From Klebsiella spallanzanii (lineage in GTDB: Bacteria > Pseudomonadota > Gammaproteobacteria > Enterobacterales > Enterobacteriaceae): a DNA stretch of 64,000 nt. Each line of letters starts with the position of its first letter. Position 1 is the stretch's first letter. Positions 1-9,617 of the stretch are shown piece after piece. Under the pieces are notes generated by a model. The model did not search any database. It had not been told where the DNA came from and was given only the letters and a program-made list of their open reading frames with translations. The stretch spans positions 124,001 to 188,000 of the forward strand of contig NZ_CABGGS010000047.1 of NCBI RefSeq assembly GCF_902158555.1, given 5' to 3'. The position numbers and the translations under genes were made by a program.

Positions 1-271
1 TTTCTTTACCCGGAAGTATTTCATAGTGCGCATTCCAGTCATGCCACGGGTCCACACCCATACGGTTGACCAGAGCGCCGCGTTCATCCTTCTTAGGCTT
101 TTTAGCCCCTTTGGTGGAGGTAGAGTCGGCGCTCTTTTTGGAAGCTGAGCCACTGGTCGGCAAATCGCGGATATGACCGACGCTGGACTTAACCACGTAG
201 TCATTACCCAGATACTTATTGATCGTTTTGGCTTTTGCCGGGGACTCAACGATAACGAGAGCTTTACCCAT
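1..271 (-). CDS. topA: DNA topoisomerase I, N-terminal part (runs off the window)
   Basis: The first 90 residues of type IA topoisomerase I, which relaxes negative supercoils. The start shows the Toprim signature with the catalytic Glu in [10 protein letters not shown] near residue 9, followed by [19 protein letters not shown], typical of TopA. A Lys/Ser-rich stretch ([17 protein letters not shown]) follows as in enterobacterial TopA. The ATG at 271 is preceded by AGGTGAAT. The gene is cut by the window edge. It is divergent from yciN, as in E. coli. Identification is by family recognition. Confidence 0.96.
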   Translation of the reverse strand, partial: MGKALVIVESPAKAKTINKYLGNDYVVKSSVGHIRDLPTSGSASKKSADSTSTKGAKKPKKDERGALVNRMGVDPWHDWNAHYEILPGKE

Positions 272-681
272 ATTCACCTTTACCTAATTTGATTCATCCA
301 GGAATACATCGCACATTGATTCACCATCCACTGGCGACACGTCACAACCTATGTTGCGTCGTTGTCGATGGATATCAACCCTTTGCACTGGTTTCACATC
401 CATAAAACCAGATAGCTGAGTTTGCTGGCTTTTTCTTGCCAGGCGACATAGCACGAATAATTTTTGGCCGAATGTCAAGCAAATCTGTTGCCAGATCGCT
501 GAAAGCGTCACACTGTACCTGATAAAATTCGTTACGCAACTTTATTAGCATGCAAAAGCAAATCCTGCCACTAAACTGATGTTTATTAGGCTTCTGCGAT
601 TACCCCTGTAAGATCAATGGAAAATTTGCCCCTCGCCGCGGCGCGGCGTAGACTAGCCGCGAAGAACTACAGGAGGCATTT
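272..681. promoter_or_regulatory. topA-yciN divergent intergenic region
   Basis: About 410 bases without a convincing gene. The open frames here have no family resemblance and no ribosome binding site. E. coli topA is driven by several stacked promoters in the equivalent region, so this stretch most likely carries topA promoters on the minus strand and the yciN promoter on the plus strand. No individual promoter could be assigned with confidence. Confidence 0.5.
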
Positions 682-933
682 ATGCAAGGTACAACCCAAC
701 CCATCGATCGCCAGACGCTTCTGGAAAAAGCCAACAAACTCATTCGCGAACATGAAGATACGTTAGCCGGGATCGAGGCCACCGACGTCGTTCAACGCAA
801 CGGCGTACTGGTGTTCAGCGGCGAGTTCTATCTTGATGAGCAGGGTCTGCCAACGGCGAAGAGTACGGCGGTATTTAACATGTTTAAATACCTCGCGCAC
901 GAGCTGTCTGATAAGTATCACCTGGCAGATTAA
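682..933 (+). CDS. yciN: YciN family protein
   Basis: An 83-residue cytosolic protein matching E. coli YciN in length and sequence ([16 protein letters not shown] near the start, [15 protein letters not shown] at the end). Function is unknown. It starts at ATG 682 behind a strong AGGAGG. It is divergent from topA and convergent with sohB, and is followed directly by its own hairpin terminator. Nothing is truncated. Confidence 0.93.
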   Translation: MQGTTQPIDRQTLLEKANKLIREHEDTLAGIEATDVVQRNGVLVFSGEFYLDEQGLPTAKSTAVFNMFKYLAHELSDKYHLAD

Positions 934-957
934 CCATTACCTGCCGGGCTAATACGA

Positions 958-991
958 CAACGCGAGGCCAAAGCCTCGCGTTGTTTTGTTT
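958..991 (+). terminator. Rho-independent terminator of yciN
   Basis: Perfect 11-base-pair stem, CAACGCGAGGC (958-968) with GCCTCGCGTTG (973-983), loop CAAA, followed by TTTTGTTT. It reads in the yciN direction. The 3' end abuts the sohB stop codon. Confidence 0.88.
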
Positions 992-2036
992 ACATCAGCG
1001 GCTTTTGCCCGCGCTGCCACCAGCGCAGCAGCAGTTTATCGGCACTTTCCGCCGCACTGCCGGTAAAACGATCGAGCATTTTCTTACGCTGCTGATAACG
1101 CACGCTAATAACCTCGTGCTTATCCATCAGCCCCAACAGTAGTTCATCGCTGGTTTCTACCGCATCTACAAGACCTTTTTCCAGCGCCTGAACGCCGTAC
1201 CAGTGTTCACCAGTGGCGACCTGCTCGATATCCAGCGTTGGGCGCATCTGATGAACAAAATCTTTGAACAACCGATGGGTATCGTTCAGGTCTTCACGGA
1301 ATTTTTGTCGCCCTTCTTCGGTATTTTCGCCCAGCATCGTCAGGGTACGTTTGTACTGCCCGGCCGTATGCAGTTCAATATCGATGTCCTTGTTCTTCAG
1401 GAAGCGATTAATGTTCGGGATCTGCGCCACAACGCCAATAGAGCCAAGGATAGCGAACGGCGCGCAGACGATTCTGTTTGCCACACAGGCCATCATATAG
1501 CCGCCGCTGGCCGCTACTTTATCTACCGCTATCGTTAACGGGATCTGTTTGTCACGCAGACGCTGCAGCTGCGAAGCCGCAAGGCCGTAGCCGTGCACCA
1601 CCCCGCCAGGGCTTTCGAGACGAATCACCACCTGGTCGCGCGCTTTTGCCGCCGCCAGAACGGCGGTGATTTCCTCGCGCAGGCTGCTGACTTCATGAGC
1701 ATCCATGCTGCCCTTGAAATCCAGCACCCAAACGCGGGGTTTGACGTCAGGTTCTGGGGTTCCCAGCTTTGCCCGCGCCTTTGACGCTTTTGCTTCCTGC
1801 TTGAGCTTTTTCTTTTGCGCTTTGTGCCACAGCTTCTGCTGCGGGCCATCGAGCAATGAAACCGCCAGCTCTTCCTTCATCTCCTTATATTGCTCGCTAA
1901 GATTGGTCACCCGCAGCTCACCGCGCTGTTTTTTGCGCTGAGTCAGGTTAACAATAATGGCGACGATAACCGCAATTGCGACAACAATGGTCGCGATTTT
2001 GGCCAAAAACAGGCCATATTGAGCAAGTAATTCCAC
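990..2036 (-). CDS. sohB: Probable periplasmic protease SohB (S49 family)
   Basis: A 348-residue membrane-anchored S49 (SppA-like) peptidase. An N-terminal membrane helix (about residues 8-30) is followed by a Lys/Gln-rich linker and the ClpP-fold domain. The catalytic Ser lies in VAASGGYMM near residue 177, and HTAGQYKRTLT carries the probable catalytic Lys. The start is taken as GTG at 2036: E. coli SohB begins MELL, and here GTG-GAA-TTA follows AAGGTG. An upstream ATG would add 15 unrelated residues. Divergent from yciK. Confidence 0.93.
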   Translation of the reverse strand: MELLAQYGLFLAKIATIVVAIAVIVAIIVNLTQRKKQRGELRVTNLSEQYKEMKEELAVSLLDGPQQKLWHKAQKKKLKQEAKASKARAKLGTPEPDVKPRVWVLDFKGSMDAHEVSSLREEITAVLAAAKARDQVVIRLESPGGVVHGYGLAASQLQRLRDKQIPLTIAVDKVAASGGYMMACVANRIVCAPFAILGSIGVVAQIPNINRFLKNKDIDIELHTAGQYKRTLTMLGENTEEGRQKFREDLNDTHRLFKDFVHQMRPTLDIEQVATGEHWYGVQALEKGLVDAVETSDELLLGLMDKHEVISVRYQQRKKMLDRFTGSAAESADKLLLRWWQRGQKPLM

Positions 2037-2290
2037 GTTTTCACCTTGTGTAAACCACTGACGTTGGCGCACAGTGTACATCAGCGGTCAGCGAGAAGTC
2101 TTTGTGCTTTGTGTCGCGTGCGAGTCGCATTCCTGTTTTTTTCAGCGACGATGAAATCGTTGCAAGATATTAATTCCGCGAAGAGTTTCTACTTCGCCGA
2201 TTGCAATGGCGGGCGCTTTCAGGCATAAAGCGCAAAAGTGAGATACCGAAAAGCAAGCGCGATCGCCAGCAGATCGCCCGAGGAGTCGCC

Positions 2291-3052
2291 GTGCACTACC
2301 AACCGCAACGTCACCTGTTACAGGACCGCATCATCCTGGTTACCGGCGCCAGCGACGGCATTGGCCGTGAAGCCGCACTGACCTATTCCCGTTATAGCGC
2401 CAGCGTTATCCTGGTCGGCCGTAATGAAGAGAAGCTGCGCGGCGTCGCGCAAGAGATTCAGCAAGCAGGAGGCATCCCTGCTCCGTGGTTCACTCTGGAT
2501 CTATTAACCTGCACGCCGCAGGAGTGCCAGCAGCTGGCGCAGAAAATAGCCATTCACTACCCGCGTCTTGATGGCGTACTGCACAACGCGGGTCTTCTGG
2601 GCGACGTTTGTCCGATGGATCAACAAAAGCCGGAAATATGGCAGCAGGTTATGCAGGTGAACGTTAACGGTACCTTTATGCTCACCCAGGCGCTGCTTCC
2701 TTTATTACTTAAATCTGAATCGGGTTCGCTGGTCTTTACCTCTTCCAGCGTCGGTCGTCAAGGGCGCGCCAATTGGGGAGCTTATGCTGCCTCTAAGTTC
2801 GCCACCGAAGGCATGATGCAGGTGCTGGCTGAAGAGTACCAGAGCCGCCATCTGCGGGTTAACTGCATCAATCCTGGCGGCACGCGTACCAAAATGCGCG
2901 CCAATGCTTTCCCGACGGAAGATCCGCAAAAATTGAAAACGCCCGCTGATATCATGCCGGTTTATTTGTGGCTGATGGGCGACGACAGCCGTCGCAAGAC
3001 GGGCATGACTTTTGACGCCCAGCCGGGCCGCAAACCAGGAATCGCACAATGA
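2291..3052 (+). CDS. yciK: YciK family short-chain dehydrogenase/reductase
   Basis: A 253-residue SDR oxidoreductase. The NAD(P) site TGASDGIG lies near residue 18, HNAG in the middle, and the catalytic Ser (FTSSS) and YAASK follow. The substrate is not established in this family. The GTG start at 2291 follows GAGGAG and reproduces the E. coli N-terminus (HYQP...LL.DRIILVTGASDGIG). The stop overlaps the btuR start as ATGA, so the two genes are translationally coupled. Confidence 0.93.
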   Translation: MHYQPQRHLLQDRIILVTGASDGIGREAALTYSRYSASVILVGRNEEKLRGVAQEIQQAGGIPAPWFTLDLLTCTPQECQQLAQKIAIHYPRLDGVLHNAGLLGDVCPMDQQKPEIWQQVMQVNVNGTFMLTQALLPLLLKSESGSLVFTSSSVGRQGRANWGAYAASKFATEGMMQVLAEEYQSRHLRVNCINPGGTRTKMRANAFPTEDPQKLKTPADIMPVYLWLMGDDSRRKTGMTFDAQPGRKPGIAQ

Positions 3053-3639
3053 GTGATGAACGCCACCGTGAACGCCAGCAGCGGGTAAAGGATAAGGTCG
3101 ATGCCCGCGTGGCAGCCGCGCAGGAAGAACGCGGTATTGTTATCGTCTTTACCGGCAACGGTAAAGGCAAAACTACCGCCGCTTTTGGTACCGTTACCCG
3201 CGCCGTCGGGCATGGTATGAAGGCGGGTGTCGTGCAGTTTATTAAAGGGACCTGGCCGAACGGCGAGCGCAACCTGCTCGAGCCTCACGGCGTCGAGTTT
3301 CAGGTGATGGCCACCGGTTTTACCTGGAATACTCAGGATCGCGAAAGCGACACTGCCGCCTGCCTCTCCGTCTGGGAACATGGGCGCAGAATGCTGGCCG
3401 ATGAAAGCCTCGATCTTGTGTTACTGGATGAGCTGACCTACATGGTGGCCTATGACTATTTGCCGCTGGAAGACGTGCTTACCGCTCTGCGCAACCGTCC
3501 GGCGCATCAAACGGTCATTATTACCGGCCGCGGCTGCCACCGCGAGATTACCGAACTGGCCGATACCGTCAGCGAACTACGTCCGGTTAAGCATGCATTT
3601 GATGCCGGCATCAAGGCGCAGATGGGAATCGACTACTAA
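3049..3639 (+). CDS. btuR: Corrinoid adenosyltransferase BtuR/CobA
   Basis: A 196-residue ATP:cob(I)alamin adenosyltransferase that transfers adenosyl from ATP to the corrin cobalt, a salvage and synthesis step of adenosylcobalamin. The P-loop GNGKGKTT is at residues 36-43, and LVLLDELTYMVAYDYL is a typical BtuR segment. It overlaps yciK by 4 bases. The last 29 bases overlap the 3' end of the convergent AraC-type gene, so this gene has no separate terminator of its own. Confidence 0.95.
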   Translation: MSDERHRERQQRVKDKVDARVAAAQEERGIVIVFTGNGKGKTTAAFGTVTRAVGHGMKAGVVQFIKGTWPNGERNLLEPHGVEFQVMATGFTWNTQDRESDTAACLSVWEHGRRMLADESLDLVLLDELTYMVAYDYLPLEDVLTALRNRPAHQTVIITGRGCHREITELADTVSELRPVKHAFDAGIKAQMGIDY

Positions 3640-4585
3640 GCACCAGCCTTTCGAGCAGAGCATGGTTAAGCGGCAGACATAGACAGTCCTCGCCCAATGC
3701 CAGCTCGCTTTCAAGGATATTTTGCCGAGAGACGAAACGCTTGCGGTATTCGGTTGGCGTAACGCCACAGTATTTATTAAAGGCGGCAATCAGGTATTTA
3801 TGTTCCTGAAAGCCGCAGCTGTGGCTAATCTCAGTAATCGGCGTGCGGGTGTCGCGCAGCAGCGTGCGGGCTTTATTCAGCCGAACCAGCGTCAGGTACT
3901 CTTTAAAATTATACCGACTCACCTTTTTAAACAGCCGCGAAAACCAGGAGTAGCTCATCCCGCTCTGACAGGCGACCTCGCTCAGGGTCAGCGGCTGGTC
4001 AAAGTGTTGATTAATAAAATCGATCCCTTTTTTGATCATCGCTTCTTCACGAAGTGAGCTTTCGGCGCGATGCGTCGGCTTCCCGGCGGCGACAAGGGCA
4101 TCTAATAACAGATAAATCGCCGCAATGCGCTGAAACGGAGCGTGATTATCTATAAGCTGTTCCAGCAGCCCCGCCAGCCGTTGATGCACATGATTGTCCG
4201 CCGCAGAATACGGGCGTCCATACGTACTCCAGTCCAGCTGCGGCGAGGGATGCAGCTCGTCAAACAGACCCGGTGAAAACTGTACGGTCACCAGCTGGCT
4301 GCCCACCTCCTCCGCGCTAAGCGAATGCACCTCCTCTGCATTGATGTACAGCATGTCCCCCTGCGCCAGCTCCAGGCTTTGTTGGCCGACGGTGACCGTA
4401 AAGCGCCCCGCCAGCACGGTAATCAGCTCCGGCGCCGGATGCCAGTGAGGCTCGCAGTAACGCACCTCCGCAGCAAATACATTCAGCTTCTCCGCATCAA
4501 AAGCAATCAGCTCATAGCCGCTGTTTACCGTCTGTCGCCCTGCCTGCGTGGCCGAATGCGGGTGAGTCACTGAAAAAGGGAACAT
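3611..4585 (-). CDS. AraC family regulator of the beta-glycoside operon
   Basis: A 324-residue AraC-type activator. An N-terminal cupin (ligand) domain (HWHPAPELITVLAGRFTV near residues 45-60) precedes two helix-turn-helix motifs near residues 195-285 (LTLSEVACQSGMSYSWFSRLFKK; ITEISHSCGFQEHKYLIAAFNKYCG). About 40 extra residues follow the second motif. ATG 4585 is preceded by AGGAGATTGCGC. The frame extends further upstream into the GH3 gene but without a site. It is the third gene of an operon (symporter, glycosidase, regulator), 13 bases after the GH3 stop, so it probably senses the transported sugar. Its 3' end overlaps btuR by 29 bases. Confidence 0.88.
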   Translation of the reverse strand: MFPFSVTHPHSATQAGRQTVNSGYELIAFDAEKLNVFAAEVRYCEPHWHPAPELITVLAGRFTVTVGQQSLELAQGDMLYINAEEVHSLSAEEVGSQLVTVQFSPGLFDELHPSPQLDWSTYGRPYSAADNHVHQRLAGLLEQLIDNHAPFQRIAAIYLLLDALVAAGKPTHRAESSLREEAMIKKGIDFINQHFDQPLTLSEVACQSGMSYSWFSRLFKKVSRYNFKEYLTLVRLNKARTLLRDTRTPITEISHSCGFQEHKYLIAAFNKYCGVTPTEYRKRFVSRQNILESELALGEDCLCLPLNHALLERLVLSSRFPSAP

Positions 4586-4598
4586 GCGCAATCTCCTG

Positions 4599-6959
4599 TT
4601 ATTGGCAACGATCGGTACCTGCCAGCACCGCGTTAAGCTCGTCGCGATCGATATCCAGCGCAAGGAATTCAGTCAACGCGATCAACAGTCCACAGAACAG
4701 ATCCGGAGCCAGACGAATCAGTTTTTCCCGTACCTGCTCCGGCGGCAACTGGCTCTTATCTGCGATCAGCTTAACGACGCGGGCAAAAACTTCCGGCTGC
4801 TGGATCAGCTGCTGTAGGGAATTATCATCGCGTAACGGTACGTAGCGGGGAGGACAATCGATTTCAATTTCCGCAGTCAGCGGCAGATCGCGCGACGAGC
4901 CGCCGACGCGAATCTGCCAGATTCCCGGCATCACCACCCAATCGCCGAGACCCGGATGGTAGCAGGCCAGCTCGGCAACAGGCAGCTGCAGGCTCACGCG
5001 ACGGGACTCTCCGGCAGACAGCGCCACTTTGCTGAACGCCTTTAACGCCTGCACTTCGCGGATCAACTCCCCCTCCGGCGCGCTAACGTATAGCTGAACA
5101 ACCTCTTTACCTGCAAATTCCCCACAGTTGGTGAGATCAAATGAAACGGTAAGCGTATCGTTTTCCCCTAATCGGGAGGTGGAAAGCGCGATATTATCGT
5201 AAGCAAACCGGGTATAGCTTAAGCCAAAGCCGAACGGAAACAGCGGCGTCAGGCGGCGTTTGTCGTAATAGCGGTAGCCGACAAAAAGCCCCTCCCCGTA
5301 GTGATGGCGCAGATTTTCACCCGGATAGTGCAGCCAGGCCGGCGTTTCTTCCAGAGTATTGGGAACCGTCACCGTTAATTTACCGCAGGGGTTACGCTGG
5401 CCGAAGAGAATTTCCGCCACCGCTCTCCCCATTCCTTGTCCGGCAAAGAACGTTTCCAGCAGCGCTTTACATTCGCCCAGCCACGGCATAACGACCGCAT
5501 CGCTGTTGGCCAGCACCACCACCACATTTGGCTGGACCGCCGCCACTTCCCGGATCAGCCGCTCATGAACCGGCAGAATATTCAGGTCCTGACGATCGCC
5601 GTTCTCGCCATCTTCCCCTACGGCGGTACTGACAAAGAGCACCGCTACGTCGGCCTCTTGCGCAACGCTGCAAGCCTGGACCAGCGCCTGTTCATCACAG
5701 CGCAGATCGTCCGGGGCCCCCACCGCCCAGGAGACGCTAAAATCATCCCCGGCGAGGTCAAAAATTTCATCCAGCGGACGGTCCAGCAGATAGGGCACCG
5801 TAGTGGCGCAACCGGATCCCTGAATCACCGGCTCCTGCGCTGGTTTACCCAGCACCGCAATGCGCGGGGTTTTCTCCGGGCGCAGCGGCAGCAGGTCATT
5901 TTCGTTTTTCAGCAGGACGATTGACTCACCGGCAAGACGTTGCGCCAGCGCGTGGTGCGCCGGAAAATCGGCTCGCGTTTGCGGGCGACGATGGCACTGG
6001 ACTTTATTCAGCAGTTCCAGCATTCGCAGGCAGGCGCGGTCCACTACCGCCATCGGTACGTCTCCGGCCTCAATGGCGGCCAGCAGGGTTTGTTTATCAC
6101 GCCGGGTTTCCGGCATCGCCAGGTCGTTGCCCGCCATCAGCGAGGCTGGACGATCTTTAATGCCGTACCAGTCGGACATGACCAGCCCGCTATATCCCCA
6201 CTCATCGCGCAAAACTTGCGTGAGCAAAAACGGATCCTGAGAAGTTTGTACGCCATTCAGACGATTGTAGGAGGACATCACCGTCCAAGGCTGGGATTTC
6301 GCAATCGCACGCTGGAAACCCGCCAGATAGATTTCGCGCAGCGCCCGCTCTTCAATAATAGAGTCCATTTCCGTGCGGCGGTACTCCGAGTTATTCGCCG
6401 CAAAGTGCTTCAGGCTGGCACCGACGCCCTCCTGCTGCAGGCCGTTAATCAGCGCTGCCGCAATGTCGCCGCTGACTATCGGGTCTTCGGCGTAATATTC
6501 ATAGCCGCGCCCGGCCAGAGGCGTACGGCGAATATTAATGCCGGGTCCAAGCAGGATCCCAACGCCCATCTGCTGGCACTCTGTCCCCAGCGCTTGTCCC
6601 ATCTGATGAACCAGCTCCACATCCCAACTACAGGCCAGGCTGGAGCCATTCGGAAAGCAGGTTGCCGGAAGCGAGGCGCTGAAAAGCGCTTCACTGCCCC
6701 CCTTCGCTGCAGATTCTTCTGCGCTGGCCTGGTCTGCGGTTTGGGTGATGACAGAAATAAAGTCATCCATACTCCACTTTTCGCGGCCATCAATTTGCGC
6801 GCTACTATAGCGAACGCCGTAGGTCCCGTCGGTCATGATGATATCTTCGATACCATACTGCGGCAGCGAGGCCGTGCGCCACAGGCCGCTGCCGGTCAAT
6901 AGAGCCACTTTATCTTCCGCGCTCATCGCGGCAAGGGTGGTGTTAACATCGTTATTCAT
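4599..6959 (-). CDS. Glycoside hydrolase family 3 beta-glycosidase
   Basis: A 786-residue GH3 enzyme with no signal peptide, so cytosolic. The N-terminal TIM barrel carries LKHFAANN (about 183-190) and the nucleophile Asp263 in VMSDWYG. The middle alpha/beta domain has IVLLKNENDLLPL. The C-terminal fibronectin-III-like domain (VSFDLTNCGEFAGKEVVQLY) is typical of bacterial beta-glucosidases. Beta-glucosidase or beta-xylosidase activity is inferred from family; the substrate cannot be read. It starts 18 bases after the symporter stop. It is not the periplasmic BglX, which carries a signal peptide. Confidence 0.9.
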   Translation of the reverse strand: MNNDVNTTLAAMSAEDKVALLTGSGLWRTASLPQYGIEDIIMTDGTYGVRYSSAQIDGREKWSMDDFISVITQTADQASAEESAAKGGSEALFSASLPATCFPNGSSLACSWDVELVHQMGQALGTECQQMGVGILLGPGINIRRTPLAGRGYEYYAEDPIVSGDIAAALINGLQQEGVGASLKHFAANNSEYRRTEMDSIIEERALREIYLAGFQRAIAKSQPWTVMSSYNRLNGVQTSQDPFLLTQVLRDEWGYSGLVMSDWYGIKDRPASLMAGNDLAMPETRRDKQTLLAAIEAGDVPMAVVDRACLRMLELLNKVQCHRRPQTRADFPAHHALAQRLAGESIVLLKNENDLLPLRPEKTPRIAVLGKPAQEPVIQGSGCATTVPYLLDRPLDEIFDLAGDDFSVSWAVGAPDDLRCDEQALVQACSVAQEADVAVLFVSTAVGEDGENGDRQDLNILPVHERLIREVAAVQPNVVVVLANSDAVVMPWLGECKALLETFFAGQGMGRAVAEILFGQRNPCGKLTVTVPNTLEETPAWLHYPGENLRHHYGEGLFVGYRYYDKRRLTPLFPFGFGLSYTRFAYDNIALSTSRLGENDTLTVSFDLTNCGEFAGKEVVQLYVSAPEGELIREVQALKAFSKVALSAGESRRVSLQLPVAELACYHPGLGDWVVMPGIWQIRVGGSSRDLPLTAEIEIDCPPRYVPLRDDNSLQQLIQQPEVFARVVKLIADKSQLPPEQVREKLIRLAPDLFCGLLIALTEFLALDIDRDELNAVLAGTDRCQ

Positions 6960-6977
6960 TTCTCTGGCTCCCTGAGG

Positions 6978-8339
6978 TTAAAGCGCGTTCTGTTTACGCA
7001 GGCTGATTTTTTGTACAATATCGCGATAGGTTTTTTCATCCAGCGAATAACAGGCAACAAATATGGCGCTGAGCGCAAACATCGCACCGGGAAATAGCGT
7101 CATCAGGACGTTAATGCCGTTAATCGCGCTGGCGGTAATGTTGCCTGCATCGTAGTGATAATAATCCAACATCCAGCCTGCGCAGCCGCCGCCGATGGCC
7201 ATCGCTATTTTGGTAATAAAGTTAAAGAAACCATAAATTGCCCCTTCAGTGCGCACGCCATGATGCCATTCTGCGTACTCCACGGTATCGGCAATCATTG
7301 ACCACATAGCAACAAACCCCATCCCCAGCGTAATACTGTACAAGCATACTCCGGTCATGATGAGCCAGATATTGTCACCGGCGATAAAATATTGCATTAG
7401 CACACCCAGTACGCCAATCAATAGCGCAACCAGCGTCATCTTCTTTTTGCCTATTAGCGTAATAACCTTTTCCGAAATAACGGTACCCACAATATACGCG
7501 GCGGACTGAATCATAAAAAATGTCGAGGTAAAACCTTCACTGCCGATAATATATTTAATAAAGTAAATCGCAATCGCCATCCAGACGGTATAGGCAATAT
7601 AGAAGAAAATGGTAAACAACGAGAGGTTAATTAACGGCGCATTGCCTGCCACTGCCCGCAGCATTTCCCGCAAGGTTGGAGCCGGAGTCTCTTCTTCTTC
7701 ACCCACCCGCTCTCTGGTCATACCAAAACAGGCAAGGAACAAAAAAGTCGCCAGCAGCGCAAAGCAGGAAACCGCGAAGACGTAACCCAGCTGCTTATCA
7801 CTAAATGGCGAGATCAGCATATCCGCAGTCGTTGAAACAATCAGATAGCCGACAATCGCCAGCACAAATCGGTATACCGATAGCGACGAGCGGGAGGCTT
7901 CGTGCTGCGTTAAACGGTTGGTCAGCGCAGAATACGGTGTATTCACCGCCGTATATGCCAGACAATAGATGGTGTAGGAGAGCAGCGCAAAATAGAATTT
8001 TGCCTCACCGCCAAACGGCACAAAACAAAGAACCGTTAAGAAACCGAGCGGAATGGAACCATATAACAACCACGGACGTAATTTACCGTAACGGCTGTGG
8101 GTTTTATCAATAGCAAAGCCAATCAGGATATTAAAAACAGCATCAATAACCCGCGCGATAACAAAGATTAAACTCGCCTGTACTGCACTAATACCGTAAA
8201 TGTTGGTATAAAAGAAGAGCAAAAATAGAGATACAAAACCGAAGGATAAATTAGAGGCAAAGTCACCAAAACCATAGCCTATTTTTTCTTTAACGCCGAT
8301 AACCACATAGCTTGCCGATAGTTTTCCTGCTGTATCCAT
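6978..8339 (-). CDS. GPH family sugar:cation symporter (YicJ/MelB type)
   Basis: A 453-residue integral membrane transporter with about 12 helices, of the glycoside-pentoside-hexuronide:cation symporter family. Hallmarks are KIGYGFGDFASNL at the start, the DAVFNILIGFAIDKTHSRYGKLRPW loop between helices 2 and 3, and ADTVEYAEWHHGVRTEG in the second half. It probably imports the beta-glycoside cleaved by the downstream GH3 enzyme. First gene of the operon, with AGGTAGCC upstream of ATG 8339. A CRP-type site lies about 110 bases upstream. Confidence 0.88.
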   Translation of the reverse strand: MDTAGKLSASYVVIGVKEKIGYGFGDFASNLSFGFVSLFLLFFYTNIYGISAVQASLIFVIARVIDAVFNILIGFAIDKTHSRYGKLRPWLLYGSIPLGFLTVLCFVPFGGEAKFYFALLSYTIYCLAYTAVNTPYSALTNRLTQHEASRSSLSVYRFVLAIVGYLIVSTTADMLISPFSDKQLGYVFAVSCFALLATFLFLACFGMTRERVGEEEETPAPTLREMLRAVAGNAPLINLSLFTIFFYIAYTVWMAIAIYFIKYIIGSEGFTSTFFMIQSAAYIVGTVISEKVITLIGKKKMTLVALLIGVLGVLMQYFIAGDNIWLIMTGVCLYSITLGMGFVAMWSMIADTVEYAEWHHGVRTEGAIYGFFNFITKIAMAIGGGCAGWMLDYYHYDAGNITASAINGINVLMTLFPGAMFALSAIFVACYSLDEKTYRDIVQKISLRKQNAL

Positions 8340-8448
8340 TTTAGGCTACCTGTTTATGTAATCAGTGGCGTCAGTATATGGCGTTGCCTGGCGCACCGCT
8401 TTGCGTTATTTGTCCGGAGATTTCCTTTTTTTTGTCTTTATTCAGAAA

Positions 8449-8464
8449 TGTGAAAGGTATCACA
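8449..8464. promoter_or_regulatory. CRP-cAMP site upstream of the beta-glycoside operon
   Basis: TGTGAAAGGTATCACA matches the CRP consensus TGTGA-N6-TCACA exactly. It lies 110-125 bases upstream of the symporter start, in the correct region for activation of a sugar operon. The promoter itself could not be assigned. Confidence 0.8.
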
Positions 8465-8473
8465 GAGAAATGA

Positions 8474-8497
8474 ATTCCGGCGGTGGCCCGCCGGAAT
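8474..8497 (-). terminator. Hairpin terminator downstream of rluB
   Basis: Perfect 10-base-pair stem ATTCCGGCGG (8474-8483) with CCGCCGGAAT (8488-8497), four-base loop, just past the rluB stop on the minus strand. The following U tract is interrupted, so strength is uncertain. Confidence 0.6.
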
Positions 8498-8505
8498 GAA
8501 AATAA

Positions 8506-9390
8506 TTAACCGTTACCGTTATTACGGCTGCTGGAGCGACGGTTATTGTTATTGCTCACCTGGCTGTGGCGCTTGACCGCGCGGCGAATCTGATTTGCCT
8601 TCATGCGACGACGATCTTTTTCGACGGCGACTTTCGAGGTGGTTTCCGGCGTTAACTCCACCAGCTCGCGCAGGTAGTTGGTTTGCGCCAGATCCAGCTC
8701 GGTATAGCCACCACGCGGCAGGCCTTTCGGCAGCGGAATATCACCATAGCGCACGCGGATCAGACGACTGACCTGCACGCCAACGGCTTCCCACAGGCGG
8801 CGGACTTCACGATTACGGCCTTCGGTCAGCGTCACGTTGTACCACTGGTTAATACCTTCACCACCGGTAAACTTGATGGTTTTAAAGGCCGCCGGGCCAT
8901 CTTCCAGCTGCACGCCGCGAGACAGTTGGCGAAGTTTGTCATCATCAATCTGACCAAATACGCGCACCGCGTATTCGCGTTCAACTTCGCGGCTCGGGTG
9001 CATCAGGCGGTTTGCCAGTTCACCATCGGTGGTAAACAACAACAGGCCGCAGGTGTTTACGTCCAGACGACCAACGGCGATCCAGCGCGCACCGCGCAGT
9101 TTTGGCAAACGATCGAACACCGTCGGGCGTCCTTCAGGGTCGTTACGAGTACAGAGCTCGCCTTCCGGCTTGTAGTAAGCCAGCACGCGACAAATCTGTT
9201 CCGCAGATTCTTTCACCGAAATCAGGTGGCCGTCGATACGGATTTTTAAACCAGGGACAATTTCAACGCGATCGCCAAGGGTGGCGATTTTGCCATCGAC
9301 GCTGACGCGGCCAGCCTCGATTTTGGCTTCGATTTCACGACGGGAGCCGTGGCCAGCACGGGCCAGCACTTTTTGTAATTTCTCGCTCAT
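8506..9390 (-). CDS. rluB: 23S rRNA pseudouridine(2605) synthase
   Basis: A 294-residue pseudouridine synthase of the RsuA family that modifies U2605 of 23S rRNA. An S4 RNA-binding domain (residues 1-60; [20 protein letters not shown]) precedes the catalytic domain with Asp110 in [17 protein letters not shown]. The C-terminus is a basic then Asn/Ser/Arg-rich tail, common in RluB. ATG 9390 follows AAGGAAG. In E. coli rluB and btuR are neighbours; here a three-gene sugar operon separates them. Confidence 0.95.
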   Translation of the reverse strand: MSEKLQKVLARAGHGSRREIEAKIEAGRVSVDGKIATLGDRVEIVPGLKIRIDGHLISVKESAEQICRVLAYYKPEGELCTRNDPEGRPTVFDRLPKLRGARWIAVGRLDVNTCGLLLFTTDGELANRLMHPSREVEREYAVRVFGQIDDDKLRQLSRGVQLEDGPAAFKTIKFTGGEGINQWYNVTLTEGRNREVRRLWEAVGVQVSRLIRVRYGDIPLPKGLPRGGYTELDLAQTNYLRELVELTPETTSKVAVEKDRRRMKANQIRRAVKRHSQVSNNNNRRSSSRNNGNG

Positions 9391-9617
9391 GGAGCTTCCT
9401 TAAGGTGTCGCCTTCCCAGGCGTCTGGTATACTTCGAAAAACAGGACAGCATAAATAGCAACCTAACACCCTGTTCTGTAAATGATTTTTGCATTAAAAC
9501 GTGTCGTTATCTGCACAGTCAAAACTGCCGCAATAGCGGCACGCCTTCTCGCGTGGGCGAACATGGTACACGAACTTTGCGATGAATGCTTCTTTGCGTT
9601 AATGAGCATAGCACAAC

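Noticed and set aside
284-511. A 75-codon frame upstream of topA.
   Set aside because: It lies in the topA promoter region, no ribosome site, no similarity.
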